From Erysipelotrichaceae bacterium (GTDB lineage: Bacteria; Bacillota_I; Bacilli_A; Erysipelotrichales; Erysipelotrichaceae), in contig JAFYHQ010000040.1 of NCBI GenBank assembly GCA_017539105.1, positions 1-64,000 of the forward strand: a stretch of DNA of 64,000 bases, read 5' to 3'. A program made the translations under genes and the position numbers. Positions 19,187-27,224 of the stretch are shown here, piece after piece (position 1 is the stretch's first letter; every line of letters begins with the position of its first letter). The notes below the pieces were generated by a model, which was not told where the DNA came from, searched no databases, and was given only the letters and a program-made list of their open reading frames with translations.

Positions 19187-20349
19187 TTTTTGATGAAGAA
19201 ATCAATCAGACCATCCGTTATCTGAAACCCAGCGGGATCCGCAAATTCTTTGATATCGCCGCAACCAGAAAGGGTGTCATCTCTTTAGGTGTGGGCGAAC
19301 CGGATTTCATCACGCCTTGGCATATCCGGGAAGAAGCGATCAACGCGATCGAAAAGGGCAAGACTTTCTATACCGGAAACAGAGGTCTTCTGAAACTGCG
19401 TGAAGGGATATGCAACTACTATCAGCGCCGTTTCGGAATCGCTTATGATCCTGAAGAAAACGTCATCGTAACGGTTGGCGGATCTGAAGCGATCGATCTC
19501 GTTTTAAGAACCATCATACAGCCGGGGGACGAGGTGATCCTGCCCACGCCTGCCTATGTGGCATATGCCGCGATCATCGAGATGGCAGGAGCCAAGGTCG
19601 CGGAAGTCGAACTGAAAGAAGAGGATGACTTCAAACTGACACCGGAAGCATTGCGATCCGTTCTGCATCCCCATACCAAAGCTGTCATTCTGAACTTCCC
19701 GGGCAATCCTACGGGTGGTGTCATGACCAGGGAAGACTATGAAAAGATCGTTCCTATCCTGAAGGAATCAGGGATTTTTGCGGTAACGGATGAGATCTAT
19801 GCGGAACTGACTTATGAACAGAAGCATTGCAGCATCGCGGAATTCGAAGAGATAAAAGATAGGGTCATCGTCATCAACGGTTTCTCGAAAGCCTACTCCA
19901 TGACCGGCTACCGCATGGGTTATATCCTGGCACACAAAGAGCTGATCGACATGATCCTGAAGATCCATCAGTATACCATCATGTGCGCGACCACGCCTTG
20001 CCAGTACGCGGCGATCGAAGCCGTGAACAACGGGGATAAAGACATTGGAGAGATGTTTATCGGTTTCAAGCAGAGACGCAATTATGTGGTCAAGGAACTG
20101 AACCGCATCGGTCTGCAGACGCATATGCCTCAGGGAGCCTTCTATGTCTTTCCTTCCATTCAATGTACAGGAATGACTTCCGAAGAATTCTGTGAAACGC
20201 TTTTAGAGGAACAGAACCTGGCGCTTGTTCCGGGGAACGCGTTCGGAGAGGCAGGAGAAGGCTTTGTGAGACTGTCTTATGCCTATTCCTTGGATGAACT
20301 CAAGGAAGCGTTAAGAAGGCTGGAACTGTTTCTGAAAGATCATCGGTAA
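19183..20349 (+). CDS. Class I/II aminotransferase, PLP dependent
   Basis: 388 residues, fold type I. Lys236 in GFSKAYSMTGYR binds PLP; the NFPGNPTGG loop and VTDEIYAEL are the usual substrate and cofactor contacts, and GVGEPDF marks the N-terminal arm. Likely acts on aromatic amino acids, alanine or a related substrate, as for PatA-like enzymes; specificity is not decided by sequence. Co-translated with the Lrp regulator and followed by a strong terminator. Confidence 0.92.
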   Translation: MIFDEEINQTIRYLKPSGIRKFFDIAATRKGVISLGVGEPDFITPWHIREEAINAIEKGKTFYTGNRGLLKLREGICNYYQRRFGIAYDPEENVIVTVGGSEAIDLVLRTIIQPGDEVILPTPAYVAYAAIIEMAGAKVAEVELKEEDDFKLTPEALRSVLHPHTKAVILNFPGNPTGGVMTREDYEKIVPILKESGIFAVTDEIYAELTYEQKHCSIAEFEEIKDRVIVINGFSKAYSMTGYRMGYILAHKELIDMILKIHQYTIMCATTPCQYAAIEAVNNGDKDIGEMFIGFKQRRNYVVKELNRIGLQTHMPQGAFYVFPSIQCTGMTSEEFCETLLEEQNLALVPGNAFGEAGEGFVRLSYAYSLDELKEALRRLELFLKDHR

Positions 20350-20356
20350 TACGACA

Positions 20357-20384
20357 AACAGGGCTGTTAAGCCCTGTTATTTTG
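20357..20384 (+). terminator. Terminator after the aminotransferase gene
   Basis: AACAGGGCT-GTTA-AGCCCTGTT, a 9-bp perfect stem, followed by ATTTT. It separates the aminotransferase from the convergent PIN gene. Confidence 0.85.
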
Positions 20385-20394
20385 GATGATGGAT

Positions 20395-20784
20395 CTATAC
20401 GTGTAATTTGAGACTGTTCAGTTTCTTTTCCAGTTTCTTATCAAACGTCAGAATGTCGATATCTCTGTTCGTCCGGTATCCACACATGATACAATCCGCA
20501 AAATCGATCTTCGGTGTTTCCAGATAATATCGCAATGCCGAAACAAATACATCTTCATCTTCGATTTCCGTGAGATCTTTTAATGGCAGCAGTGCGTTTG
20601 CGATCGCTTTTCTGGGAACATGGTAATAGTTTTCCAAAACATACACGACTTCCTGTATCGTTGACAGGATACAGACACAGTTCTTGCTTTCAATCGCTTC
20701 TTTTACTGTCTGATGCTGATCATGAACATCATCCAGCAGATATCTGAGGACTGCGTTCGCATCCAGCAGGATACTCTTATCCAT
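20395..20784 (-). CDS. PIN-domain toxin, VapC-like ribonuclease
   Basis: 129 residues, normal for a single PIN domain. The acidic residues that bind Mg/Mn are visible: Asp8 (LLDANAV), Glu45 (TIQEVV), Asp94/Asp97 (KIDFADC) and Asp115 (TFDKKL). These toxins cut RNA, often tRNA or rRNA, unless bound by their antitoxin. Its start overlaps the antitoxin gene by 8 bases, the usual antitoxin-first order. Chromosomal, with no mobile-element signs around it. Confidence 0.85.
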   Translation of the reverse strand: MDKSILLDANAVLRYLLDDVHDQHQTVKEAIESKNCVCILSTIQEVVYVLENYYHVPRKAIANALLPLKDLTEIEDEDVFVSALRYYLETPKIDFADCIMCGYRTNRDIDILTFDKKLEKKLNSLKLHV

Positions 20785-21085
20785 TTCGCCTGCTTAAATC
20801 CTTTTTATAGAAATCCCGTTCTCCGTCGATCTTTTCAGGATCTGCAAACTGATGGAGACTACCGGCAATTTTAGAACTGATTTCTTTTTTATTGATTCTT
20901 GCTGAAGATCTGATCATATTCAGATAAATGTTATAGTCATCGATCGAAAGGATCACGGCAGTCGGTTCATTATTACGCATGATAAAGACGACGGAATCAT
21001 CCTGATACATTTTATCGATCATCTGTCCGGCGTATCCTCTGCTCAATCTGGAAATAGGAACATAATCTATGTTTTTATTGATCAT
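20777..21085 (-). CDS. Phd/YefM-like antitoxin
   Basis: 102 residues from ATG at 21085 (GGGAGA upstream; the longer frame to 21133 would cover the promoter). The N-terminal ~55 residues (IDYVPISRLSRG...VFIMRNNEPTAVILSIDDY) have the beta-strand pattern of Phd/YefM DNA-binding antitoxins; the charged C-terminal tail should wrap the toxin. It sits directly before the PIN gene and overlaps it. Such proteins repress their own promoter. Confidence 0.82.
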   Translation of the reverse strand: MINKNIDYVPISRLSRGYAGQMIDKMYQDDSVVFIMRNNEPTAVILSIDDYNIYLNMIRSSARINKKEISSKIAGSLHQFADPEKIDGERDFYKKDLSRRNG

Positions 21086-21104
21086 AAGTTTTCTCCCTAT
21101 GGTC

Positions 21105-21133
21105 ATTGTACTCAAATCATTGGAATGCGTCAA
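21105..21133 (-). promoter_or_regulatory. Promoter of the toxin-antitoxin pair
   Basis: Minus strand TTGACG (21128-21133), 17 bases, TACAAT (21105-21110). Transcription would start about 15 bases before the antitoxin ATG. Confidence 0.75.
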
Positions 21134-21194
21134 ATTTTACGTTATATTTTACAAACATAATGATTGAAACGATATGCGTTCCAACATCTTAGCA

Positions 21195-21222
21195 AGATAA
21201 AAGGCCTCTTGAAAGAGGCCTT
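21195..21222 (-). terminator. Terminator after the lipoprotein gene at 21266
   Basis: AAGGCCTCTT and AAGAGGCCTT form a stem of up to 10 bp (21201-21222), followed on the minus strand by TTATCT. Confidence 0.8.
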
Positions 21223-21265
21223 GATTTATGTTGTCTATACCGATACTTTTCCTTGTCTTTCCGTA

Positions 21266-22225
21266 TCAGTATCCTCTGAGCAATCCACTGACTGCTAGCG
21301 CTCTAAGGAAAGCATTCGCAAACGTATTGAGATCGCCCTTCGGACAGTTCTCCGGATGTTCCATATCCAGCGTATCTTTCAAGCCGCTGTACTTGATGAT
21401 GATATCGCCGACCATGTCTTTGATCGCCAGACCGATGATCTTGCCTTCTTCATTGTATTCATAAACGATCGTATGAACCATCAGATCCTCAGGCGTTTCT
21501 TTGTCTACCAGTTCAAACGGAATATCCGTCCTGTACTGTTCCGTATCTTCTCCATAATATCCGTTATAGATCAGGACATTATTGTCGAAATCGAAATCAT
21601 AATTGTTCATATTGAAGCCTTCCGGATATTCGCCTGTAATCAGATACGTTCCGTCCCATAAGCTGAAATCTTCATATACTTCTCTCTCGACGACGATCTC
21701 TTTGCCATCCAGAGTGAATTTCACCAGATAAGCGGTATATCTTTCACTTTCATCGTAATATGGGTTATCCGCTTTGCCCTGGACATAAGTGATGCCGTCC
21801 TTATAGTCTACGACTTCCAGATCTCTGGCATCCAGATAATATTCGCTGGCTGATCTCGGAATATCCGGAACCATTTTCAGCAAGTCGACGAGTTCATAGT
21901 AATCCACTTCATCTTTCGAGAATTTCATCCATGAAGACGTTTCATTGATATAAGCATAGATGTCACTGCCGTCATAGAATGCTTTCAAGCCATACTTATC
22001 GCCGAAATCCAGATCGGCCAAGACCTTGCCATCGACAGATTCTTCATAAGTATAAGCCATATTGGTGCCGATGAAAGTGATGCAATCGACGCCGTCGGCT
22101 TCATGAGCCTGAATCTGTTCCTCGGTAAGTTTCGTCATTTCTTTCGGGTCTTTTGGCGTGCCTGAGCATGCGCATAAACCCATCAGCAATAAGATCGTTG
22201 TGATTAATGTGATTGTTTTTTTCAT
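21266..22225 (-). CDS. Lipoprotein of unknown function
   Basis: 319 residues. Lipoprotein signal with lipobox LCAC near residue 19. The rest is acidic and beta-rich, with no motif I recognise; it reads like a secreted LolA/outer-sheet type fold (repeated strands such as TYVQGKADNPY and TYLITGEYPEG), which is a guess. AGAGG precedes ATG. It lies 26 bases downstream of a lipoprotein with an SH3 domain and is followed by a terminator, so it ends a run of cell-surface genes. Confidence 0.75.
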   Translation of the reverse strand: MKKTITLITTILLLMGLCACSGTPKDPKEMTKLTEEQIQAHEADGVDCITFIGTNMAYTYEESVDGKVLADLDFGDKYGLKAFYDGSDIYAYINETSSWMKFSKDEVDYYELVDLLKMVPDIPRSASEYYLDARDLEVVDYKDGITYVQGKADNPYYDESERYTAYLVKFTLDGKEIVVEREVYEDFSLWDGTYLITGEYPEGFNMNNYDFDFDNNVLIYNGYYGEDTEQYRTDIPFELVDKETPEDLMVHTIVYEYNEEGKIIGLAIKDMVGDIIIKYSGLKDTLDMEHPENCPKGDLNTFANAFLRALAVSGLLRGY

Positions 22226-22251
22226 TTTGTTTTTCCTCTTTTCTTTTCTGT

Positions 22252-23385
22252 TTATTGTTTATCTGTTAGTGTCGTCCACGTAGTATTTTTGTCTGCGATC
22301 CACTTGTCTTCTCCGATGCGGTACCACAGATATCCTTCATTAGCGAGCGCTTCGTATACCTTGTAGGTCTCGCCTTTGTTTACGGTTCCGACGATATTGT
22401 CTGCCTGAGTAGTCGGGGATGTCCGGATGTTGATGTCGTTGTATTTGATCTTTGCGGTAAACAGGGGTTCATCTGAAGAACTGTTTTCTTCCGGATGATC
22501 GAAATCGATGAATCTGTAATCATATGTTGTTTCATAATCGACCGTTCCATCAGCGTTTTTCCGAACTTCTCTGATTGTATTACCGTGTTCATCTTTGTAG
22601 TATTCTACTGAACTTCCTTCTGTTTCTACGGAATTGCTATCTATTGAAGAGTGTTTTTCAATCATGAGAGTAGGTTCAGGATATTCATATTCTGTAATCC
22701 ATGCACCTCCGCCCCATTTACTGTCATCTGTCTTTTTCAGTAACGTTTCACCATCTTCCGCATATTCATAAGATATGGAATAATTGTTTTCAGGTTTTTT
22801 CTTATTGATGTATTGAACCAGTATATCGTTTCCTTTTTCATTCAAGGTATGTATTTCGCTGTCACCAATCGCATAACCGTCATCATAGTACTCATAAGAT
22901 ACAGACCAGTTTCCTCCCGTAAGGTTGTTTGGATCATAATGACCCTTTTTCTTGATCCTGTCAGTTCCATCCTCCAGATACTCATACGTATAGTAGCCCC
23001 ACGCATCGATATCTCTAGGAGAATACATGACGAATTCCATTGGCTGTTCTTTGATCAATCTGTTTTTTTCATCGTAATCATACAGGGTCAATCCCCACAT
23101 ATGGCCATCGTCATAATCCGCAAACAATATTTCTGCCTTGAGATTTCCGTTGCTGTCATAAATATATGCCGCTTCTGATGTTTTTATCAGTGATCCTTTT
23201 TCGTTATATCTGTATGTAGATGTTTCGCCTTCATCGTTATGTACCGCGGTACAAACCCATACCCCGTTTGCCTGGACTTCCTCCGGTTCTGCCTCATCCG
23301 GCCTGATCACGTTGATGACGTCTTCCTTTACGGAACAGCCGCATATCATCAGTAAGGTCATGAATACAACTAATATCTTTTTCAT
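22252..23385 (-). CDS. Lipoprotein with YD-like repeats and C-terminal SH3b domain
   Basis: 377 residues. Lipobox ICGC near residue 16. The middle consists of repeated strands of the form YEYxxDGxxxI (for example YRYNEKGSLIK, YIYDSNGNLKA, YEYLEDGTDRI), like the YD/RHS type. Residues ~305-370 are a bacterial SH3 domain (INIRTSPT...VGTVNKGETYKVY...WYRIGEDKWIA), which usually binds cell-wall peptides. Paralogue of the next gene upstream, 18 bases away, with the same layout. Probably wall-facing; exact role unknown. Confidence 0.8.
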   Translation of the reverse strand: MKKILVVFMTLLMICGCSVKEDVINVIRPDEAEPEEVQANGVWVCTAVHNDEGETSTYRYNEKGSLIKTSEAAYIYDSNGNLKAEILFADYDDGHMWGLTLYDYDEKNRLIKEQPMEFVMYSPRDIDAWGYYTYEYLEDGTDRIKKKGHYDPNNLTGGNWSVSYEYYDDGYAIGDSEIHTLNEKGNDILVQYINKKKPENNYSISYEYAEDGETLLKKTDDSKWGGGAWITEYEYPEPTLMIEKHSSIDSNSVETEGSSVEYYKDEHGNTIREVRKNADGTVDYETTYDYRFIDFDHPEENSSSDEPLFTAKIKYNDINIRTSPTTQADNIVGTVNKGETYKVYEALANEGYLWYRIGEDKWIADKNTTWTTLTDKQ

Positions 23386-23403
23386 AACAGTCTCCTTCTT
23401 TTG

Positions 23404-24540
23404 TTATTCAACTCTTTCTGTCCATGTGCCATCGTCAGCGACCCACTGATCATCGCCGATCCTGTACCAGTGATATTCTTCTGCCGTAGTCGTCTCATAT
23501 ACTTCATAGACATCGCCTTTTGCCACTTTGCCTGCTATCTCTGAATTTGTTGTTGGTTTCGATCTGATATTGATTTCTTTGACTTTTATCTTCATTTTAA
23601 ACATTGGTCCCGGGTTATCCGGCTGTTCGAAGTCGATGAAATCATATTTGTATTCAGTCGTTTCCACCTTATCGTTTCCGATACCAACATCAATCGTTTT
23701 TACAACATTTCCATTCTCATCAATAAATGTTTCTTTTTTTGATTCGGCAGTTGAATCTGGATATGTATATTTATAAACATTAATGAGATGATTTGGGTCG
23801 GAATAATCATATTCATATTCCGTTATCCATTTTGGGCCCCAATTCTTATAGCTCGTTTCTTTGATCAGCGTTTCATTATCTTCTGCGTATTCATAATAAA
23901 CTGCGCTGTCGGGATAAAAATTACTTCTTCCATATTCTGAAAATATTACTTCTGTATCTTTCCCTTTTTCATTAAAAGTGTGCTTTGCGGAGTGTGCCAG
24001 ATCATTTCCGAAATAACATGATTCTGTAAACCCGTTATCTGTATATTCGTAACAGTAATAGATATTTATCCCGTTTTCCAGATAGGAATTCTTCTTGCTT
24101 ATCCTATCCGTTCCATCTTCCAGGTACTCATAAGTATAACGGTCTGTGTCCTGAAAATATCCTCCGAAACACTTTTCTATTTCTTTGATCAGTCTGCCTC
24201 TTTCATCATACTCATAATATGTAGTTGACCAGTAATCATCTTCAGGATCAATATACAATTCTCTTGTTTTGTTCTGATTTTTATCGTATTCATATTTACT
24301 TACGCTGCCATTATAATAAAGCTTCTGTATAACTTGTCCGTTTTGGTCATATTCATATTTTGTGGAATAACTGGCGTCTTTGGTTTTGTCGGCGTATGTG
24401 GCGTTTATGCTTTCTTCTACAATAACCCAGACCCCGTTCGGTTCAACAGGTTCCGGTTCTATTTCGTTGTTAACATCGTTCCCTTTTGAACAGCCGCATA
24501 TCATCAACAATGTCATGATTATAACCAACAATCTTTTCAT
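23404..24540 (-). CDS. Lipoprotein with YD-like repeats and SH3b domain (paralogue)
   Basis: 378 residues. Lipobox ICGC. Same architecture as the downstream gene: YD-like strands (YEYDQNGQVIQ, YEYDERGRLIK, YEYLEDGTDRI) and a C-terminal SH3b domain (INIRSKPTTN...VYETTTAEEYHWYRIGDDQWVA). The pair is a tandem duplication that has diverged in the middle. AAGGGGG precedes ATG. Confidence 0.8.
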   Translation of the reverse strand: MKRLLVIIMTLLMICGCSKGNDVNNEIEPEPVEPNGVWVIVEESINATYADKTKDASYSTKYEYDQNGQVIQKLYYNGSVSKYEYDKNQNKTRELYIDPEDDYWSTTYYEYDERGRLIKEIEKCFGGYFQDTDRYTYEYLEDGTDRISKKNSYLENGINIYYCYEYTDNGFTESCYFGNDLAHSAKHTFNEKGKDTEVIFSEYGRSNFYPDSAVYYEYAEDNETLIKETSYKNWGPKWITEYEYDYSDPNHLINVYKYTYPDSTAESKKETFIDENGNVVKTIDVGIGNDKVETTEYKYDFIDFEQPDNPGPMFKMKIKVKEINIRSKPTTNSEIAGKVAKGDVYEVYETTTAEEYHWYRIGDDQWVADDGTWTERVE

Positions 24541-24645
24541 CTTAATCCCCCTTTGTCAATCGACCCCTTGATCGAACTCTTTCCTAATAACCCATCTGAT
24601 ACAACATAATTGTAGCAGATGGAACTGATCCGTTTGTCCTATATC

Positions 24646-25005
24646 TTAATACCAGGACAAGATGGATACTGAGAAGATCAGACCCAGGACAAACAGGATC
24701 GTCGTGCAGATTCCGATCACTTTGCCGATCGAACCAAGCACTTCGCCGTTTTCGTTTCTCTGCTTGCATTCCTCAATACCTTTGTTTGAGAAGATGATTC
24801 CCATGATACCGATGACTCCAAACAAGTTGAAGAAGATTGATAAGCAAGACAGTATCAGACCAGCTACACAGTTCATATTGGTTGCCGTCGTAACGACTAC
24901 AGTGTTTGTCTGCGCTACCATTCCTTCCTGCTGAACCGCACCGCAATTCGGGCAGTAAACTGAATCTTCCGAAATTTCTTTTCCACAATTGACACAATAC
25001 TTCAT
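24646..25005 (-). CDS. Zinc-ribbon membrane protein, DUF4190-like
   Basis: 119 residues. N-terminal zinc ribbon (YCVNCG...VYCPNCG), linker, then two hydrophobic segments (CVAGLILSCLSIFFNLFGVI and GKVIGICTTILFVLGLIFSV) around an NKGIEECKQRNE loop, the usual DUF4190 arrangement. AAGGAG precedes ATG. It lies downstream of the zinc-ribbon gene at 25066, separated by a run of twenty A residues (minus strand), and likely shares its sigma-type promoter. Confidence 0.8.
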   Translation of the reverse strand: MKYCVNCGKEISEDSVYCPNCGAVQQEGMVAQTNTVVVTTATNMNCVAGLILSCLSIFFNLFGVIGIMGIIFSNKGIEECKQRNENGEVLGSIGKVIGICTTILFVLGLIFSVSILSWY

Positions 25006-25043
25006 GATATTTTTCTCCTTTTCTCTTTCTTTATTATTAATTG

Positions 25044-25063
25044 TTTTTTTTTTTTTTTTTTTT
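25044..25063. repeat. 20-base homopolymer T/A tract
   Basis: Twenty T residues on the plus strand between two zinc-ribbon genes; on the coding strand it is an A20 tract directly after the stop of the upstream gene and 39 bases before the next ATG. Such tracts slip at replication. Confidence 0.9.
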
Positions 25064-25065
25064 AG

Positions 25066-25548
25066 TTATTTCTTGTAGTAGTATTCTCCGCCTTTTTCGA
25101 TGGTCTTATACTCTTTCCAGTAATAGAACTCATCTGTATATCCATCCGTCAGCTGAACCGAATATAGAATGCAGTCATCCCATTCCTGTACTAGCGTCAG
25201 CGTTCCTTGTTCCTTGAATCCCCAGAAGCGATTGTCGTTGGTATAACTGTTGCCTCTGATCGTGATACAAGCCGCTTCCCCTCCGGTAAATGGATTGATC
25301 AGGATGTACTTTCCTCTTGGTTTGGAAGAGCCTCCAGACAGCAGTCCTATGAAGATCATCACCACCAGAGCCACTGGAATGATATACAGCCACGGCGATC
25401 TTGCTTTGTTTCCGGTCTTCATCAGCTTTGGCAAAACATCGTTTCCAGCTGCAGATTCCATATTGTTTTCTTCATTCATCGGATTTCCGCAATTCGGACA
25501 GAATCTAGCTTCGTTATTTACTGTTGCATTACATTTTGGACAAACCAT
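25066..25548 (-). CDS. Zinc-ribbon protein with single membrane anchor
   Basis: 160 residues. Zinc ribbon at the N-terminus (VCPKCN...RFCPNCG), a polar linker, one transmembrane helix (WLYIIPVALVVMIFIGLLSG, residues ~52-72) and a small C-terminal domain of ~85 residues, presumably outside the cell. First gene behind a promoter of the shared AAAAC-18-ATCTA type. GGAGGG precedes ATG. Likely a member of the sigma regulon; molecular role unknown. Confidence 0.8.
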   Translation of the reverse strand: MVCPKCNATVNNEARFCPNCGNPMNEENNMESAAGNDVLPKLMKTGNKARSPWLYIIPVALVVMIFIGLLSGGSSKPRGKYILINPFTGGEAACITIRGNSYTNDNRFWGFKEQGTLTLVQEWDDCILYSVQLTDGYTDEFYYWKEYKTIEKGGEYYYKK

Positions 25549-25602
25549 TTTTTCCCTCCTTTTTGTTTATCAGTCTTTCAACTGTTCCCTCTTTCTACTA
25601 AC

Positions 25603-25630
25603 TAGATAAAGGAAACATAAAAAAAGTTTT
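25603..25630 (-). promoter_or_regulatory. ECF-sigma-type promoter A
   Basis: Minus strand AAAAC (25626-25630) plus a T-run, 18 bases from the C to ATCTA (25603-25607). Spacing and both boxes match promoters B and C. It lies 55 bases upstream of the zinc-ribbon gene ending at 25548. Confidence 0.72.
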
Positions 25631-25671
25631 ACTTTTTTGTCATTTTTTTAAAAAAATTGCGCATTTTTCAT

Positions 25672-25700
25672 AAAAAAGACCTGATCATTCAGGTCATTTA
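25672..25700 (-). terminator. Terminator after the four-ribbon gene
   Basis: Minus strand GACCTG-AATGAT-CAGGTC followed by TTTTTTA, directly after the stop at 25703. Confidence 0.85.
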
Positions 25701-25702
25701 AG

Positions 25703-26062
25703 TTACAATTCACTGCCGCAGCTGTAACAGTATCTGCTGTCCAAAGGATTTCTTGTTCCACATTTCTGACATTGCTTATATATCAGCTTCCAGTTCAGGG
25801 CCGTTCCGCAGGACGGACAGAATTTCTCCTGGTTCCTGAATTCTTTCGAACAGTTCGGACATGCGACGATATATGGATTAGGTTCACCGCAAGAGGAACA
25901 GAACCTGCCGGCATTGCTGTTCTTTCCTTTGCAGGAGGGACAGGTCCATCCTCCCAGGGGACCTATCCCGTAGGTGATCGATTTGTCAGCGACGGTTTTC
26001 CCGCAATGGTTGCAGAATTTCGCTCCTGCTTTTATTTCTTTTCCGCAATGGTTGCAATACAC
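25703..26062 (-). CDS. Soluble protein with four zinc ribbons
   Basis: 119 residues made almost entirely of four CxxC-x(~11)-CxxC ribbons: YCNHCG/FCNHCG, TCPSCK/FCSSCG, ACPNCS/FCPSCG and QCQKCG/YCYSCG. No signal peptide or membrane segment. It resembles the C-terminal tails of the two membrane proteins upstream, as if a detached copy. Last gene of a three-gene run (27225, 26088, 25703) and followed by a terminator. Likely a protein or nucleic-acid binding adaptor; unproven. Confidence 0.82.
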   Translation of the reverse strand: MYCNHCGKEIKAGAKFCNHCGKTVADKSITYGIGPLGGWTCPSCKGKNSNAGRFCSSCGEPNPYIVACPNCSKEFRNQEKFCPSCGTALNWKLIYKQCQKCGTRNPLDSRYCYSCGSEL

Positions 26063-26087
26063 GTTCTATTCCTCCTGATATGATTCA

Positions 26088-27209
26088 TTATGACAGTTTC
26101 TGACCGCAGTTCTCACAAAACGCGGAACCCAATGCATTCTTTTTGCCACAGTTCGGACAGGTGATATCCGTTGCCGGCCATTCGATCGAAGTGCCGCAAT
26201 CCGGACAGTAAGCTTCGTGTTCCTTCAGTTCTTTGCCGCAGCTTGGACAGACAACGATATTCGGATTCACTTTGCCGCAGTTGGAACAGAACCTGCTGGA
26301 AGCTCCGTTTCTGCTTCCGCAATCCGGGCAGACCCAGCCGCCGCTTACGCTCTTGAAAGTATTCTTCAGATCTCCTGTCGGAATCTTGGATACTTCTTCT
26401 TTCACCTTGTTTCCCGCATTTTCCAGAACCGGTTTCAGTTCCCTGACTTTGTTTCCTACGTTCGCTAATGCCGGTTTCAGATCGATGCTGCCCGCAAGTT
26501 TGTCTATGATCCCCAGATAGAGTCCATCCGGTAATGCCAGAAGCAACGCCAAGATCGGCCATACGGTGATCTTAAGTACTGCCAGATAAGCAGGATATGG
26601 CTGCGTATCGATATATCTGTTGAAGAAGAACACGCCTGTTGCAGTCGCTGCGACCATCACCAGCCTGACCAGGAAATTCAGAAATTTGGCGATCTTGAAT
26701 CGATCCGTCAGGATAGCCAGGACAGCCAACGCAAACGCAACAAATGACGCGATATACAGTCCGTGATAGACATTCAGTCCCAGGGCCGCCTGTTTCATGG
26801 CAGATACCATTTTCAGGTCTTCTTCATCCGCAAACATCACGACTTCTTTATCAAGGTACTGAGTGATCTTCTTCAGAAGCGGTGCCGTCTTGGAAGCGAT
26901 ATAATCCGCTTCGTTCGGATTGACTTTATAATCGATCACATAGTCGTAGATCTTCAGCAGATCATTGACATTGACCTTGATGTTGTCTTCCCGCACTTCA
27001 TCCGCAAAATCCTGCAATTCTTCTTTGACAAGCTTTCTGAGCCCGTTCTTCAGTTCGGTATAAGAATCGATATTGTAGTAGTATCCGAGTTCATCGATAA
27101 ACATCGCATTCATGTCTTCCTTGTTTCTTAATGAAACCCAAGGCATGAACAACATCAGCAGCGACAGTGTCGCAAGTAATATGGAAATGATCTTTTTTAA
27201 TGTTTTCAT
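26088..27209 (-). CDS. Multi-pass membrane protein with C-terminal zinc ribbons
   Basis: 373 residues. One N-terminal membrane segment (ISILLATLSLLMLFMPWVSL), an outside helical stretch of ~120 residues, three more membrane segments (~150-250), then a cytoplasmic tail with three zinc ribbons (VCPDCG/FCSNCG, VCPSCG/YCPDCG, TCPNCG/FCENCG). Paralogue of the next gene. Arranged so that an outside domain could report through the membrane to the ribbons, but this is inference. AGGAGA precedes ATG. Confidence 0.82.
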   Translation of the reverse strand: MKTLKKIISILLATLSLLMLFMPWVSLRNKEDMNAMFIDELGYYYNIDSYTELKNGLRKLVKEELQDFADEVREDNIKVNVNDLLKIYDYVIDYKVNPNEADYIASKTAPLLKKITQYLDKEVVMFADEEDLKMVSAMKQAALGLNVYHGLYIASFVAFALAVLAILTDRFKIAKFLNFLVRLVMVAATATGVFFFNRYIDTQPYPAYLAVLKITVWPILALLLALPDGLYLGIIDKLAGSIDLKPALANVGNKVRELKPVLENAGNKVKEEVSKIPTGDLKNTFKSVSGGWVCPDCGSRNGASSRFCSNCGKVNPNIVVCPSCGKELKEHEAYCPDCGTSIEWPATDITCPNCGKKNALGSAFCENCGQKLS

Positions 27210-27224
27210 TTTATTTCTCCTTCA

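Noticed and set aside
20395-21085. Mobile or prophage origin of the toxin-antitoxin pair
   Set aside because: No integrase, transposase, flanking repeat or attachment-like site is visible nearby.
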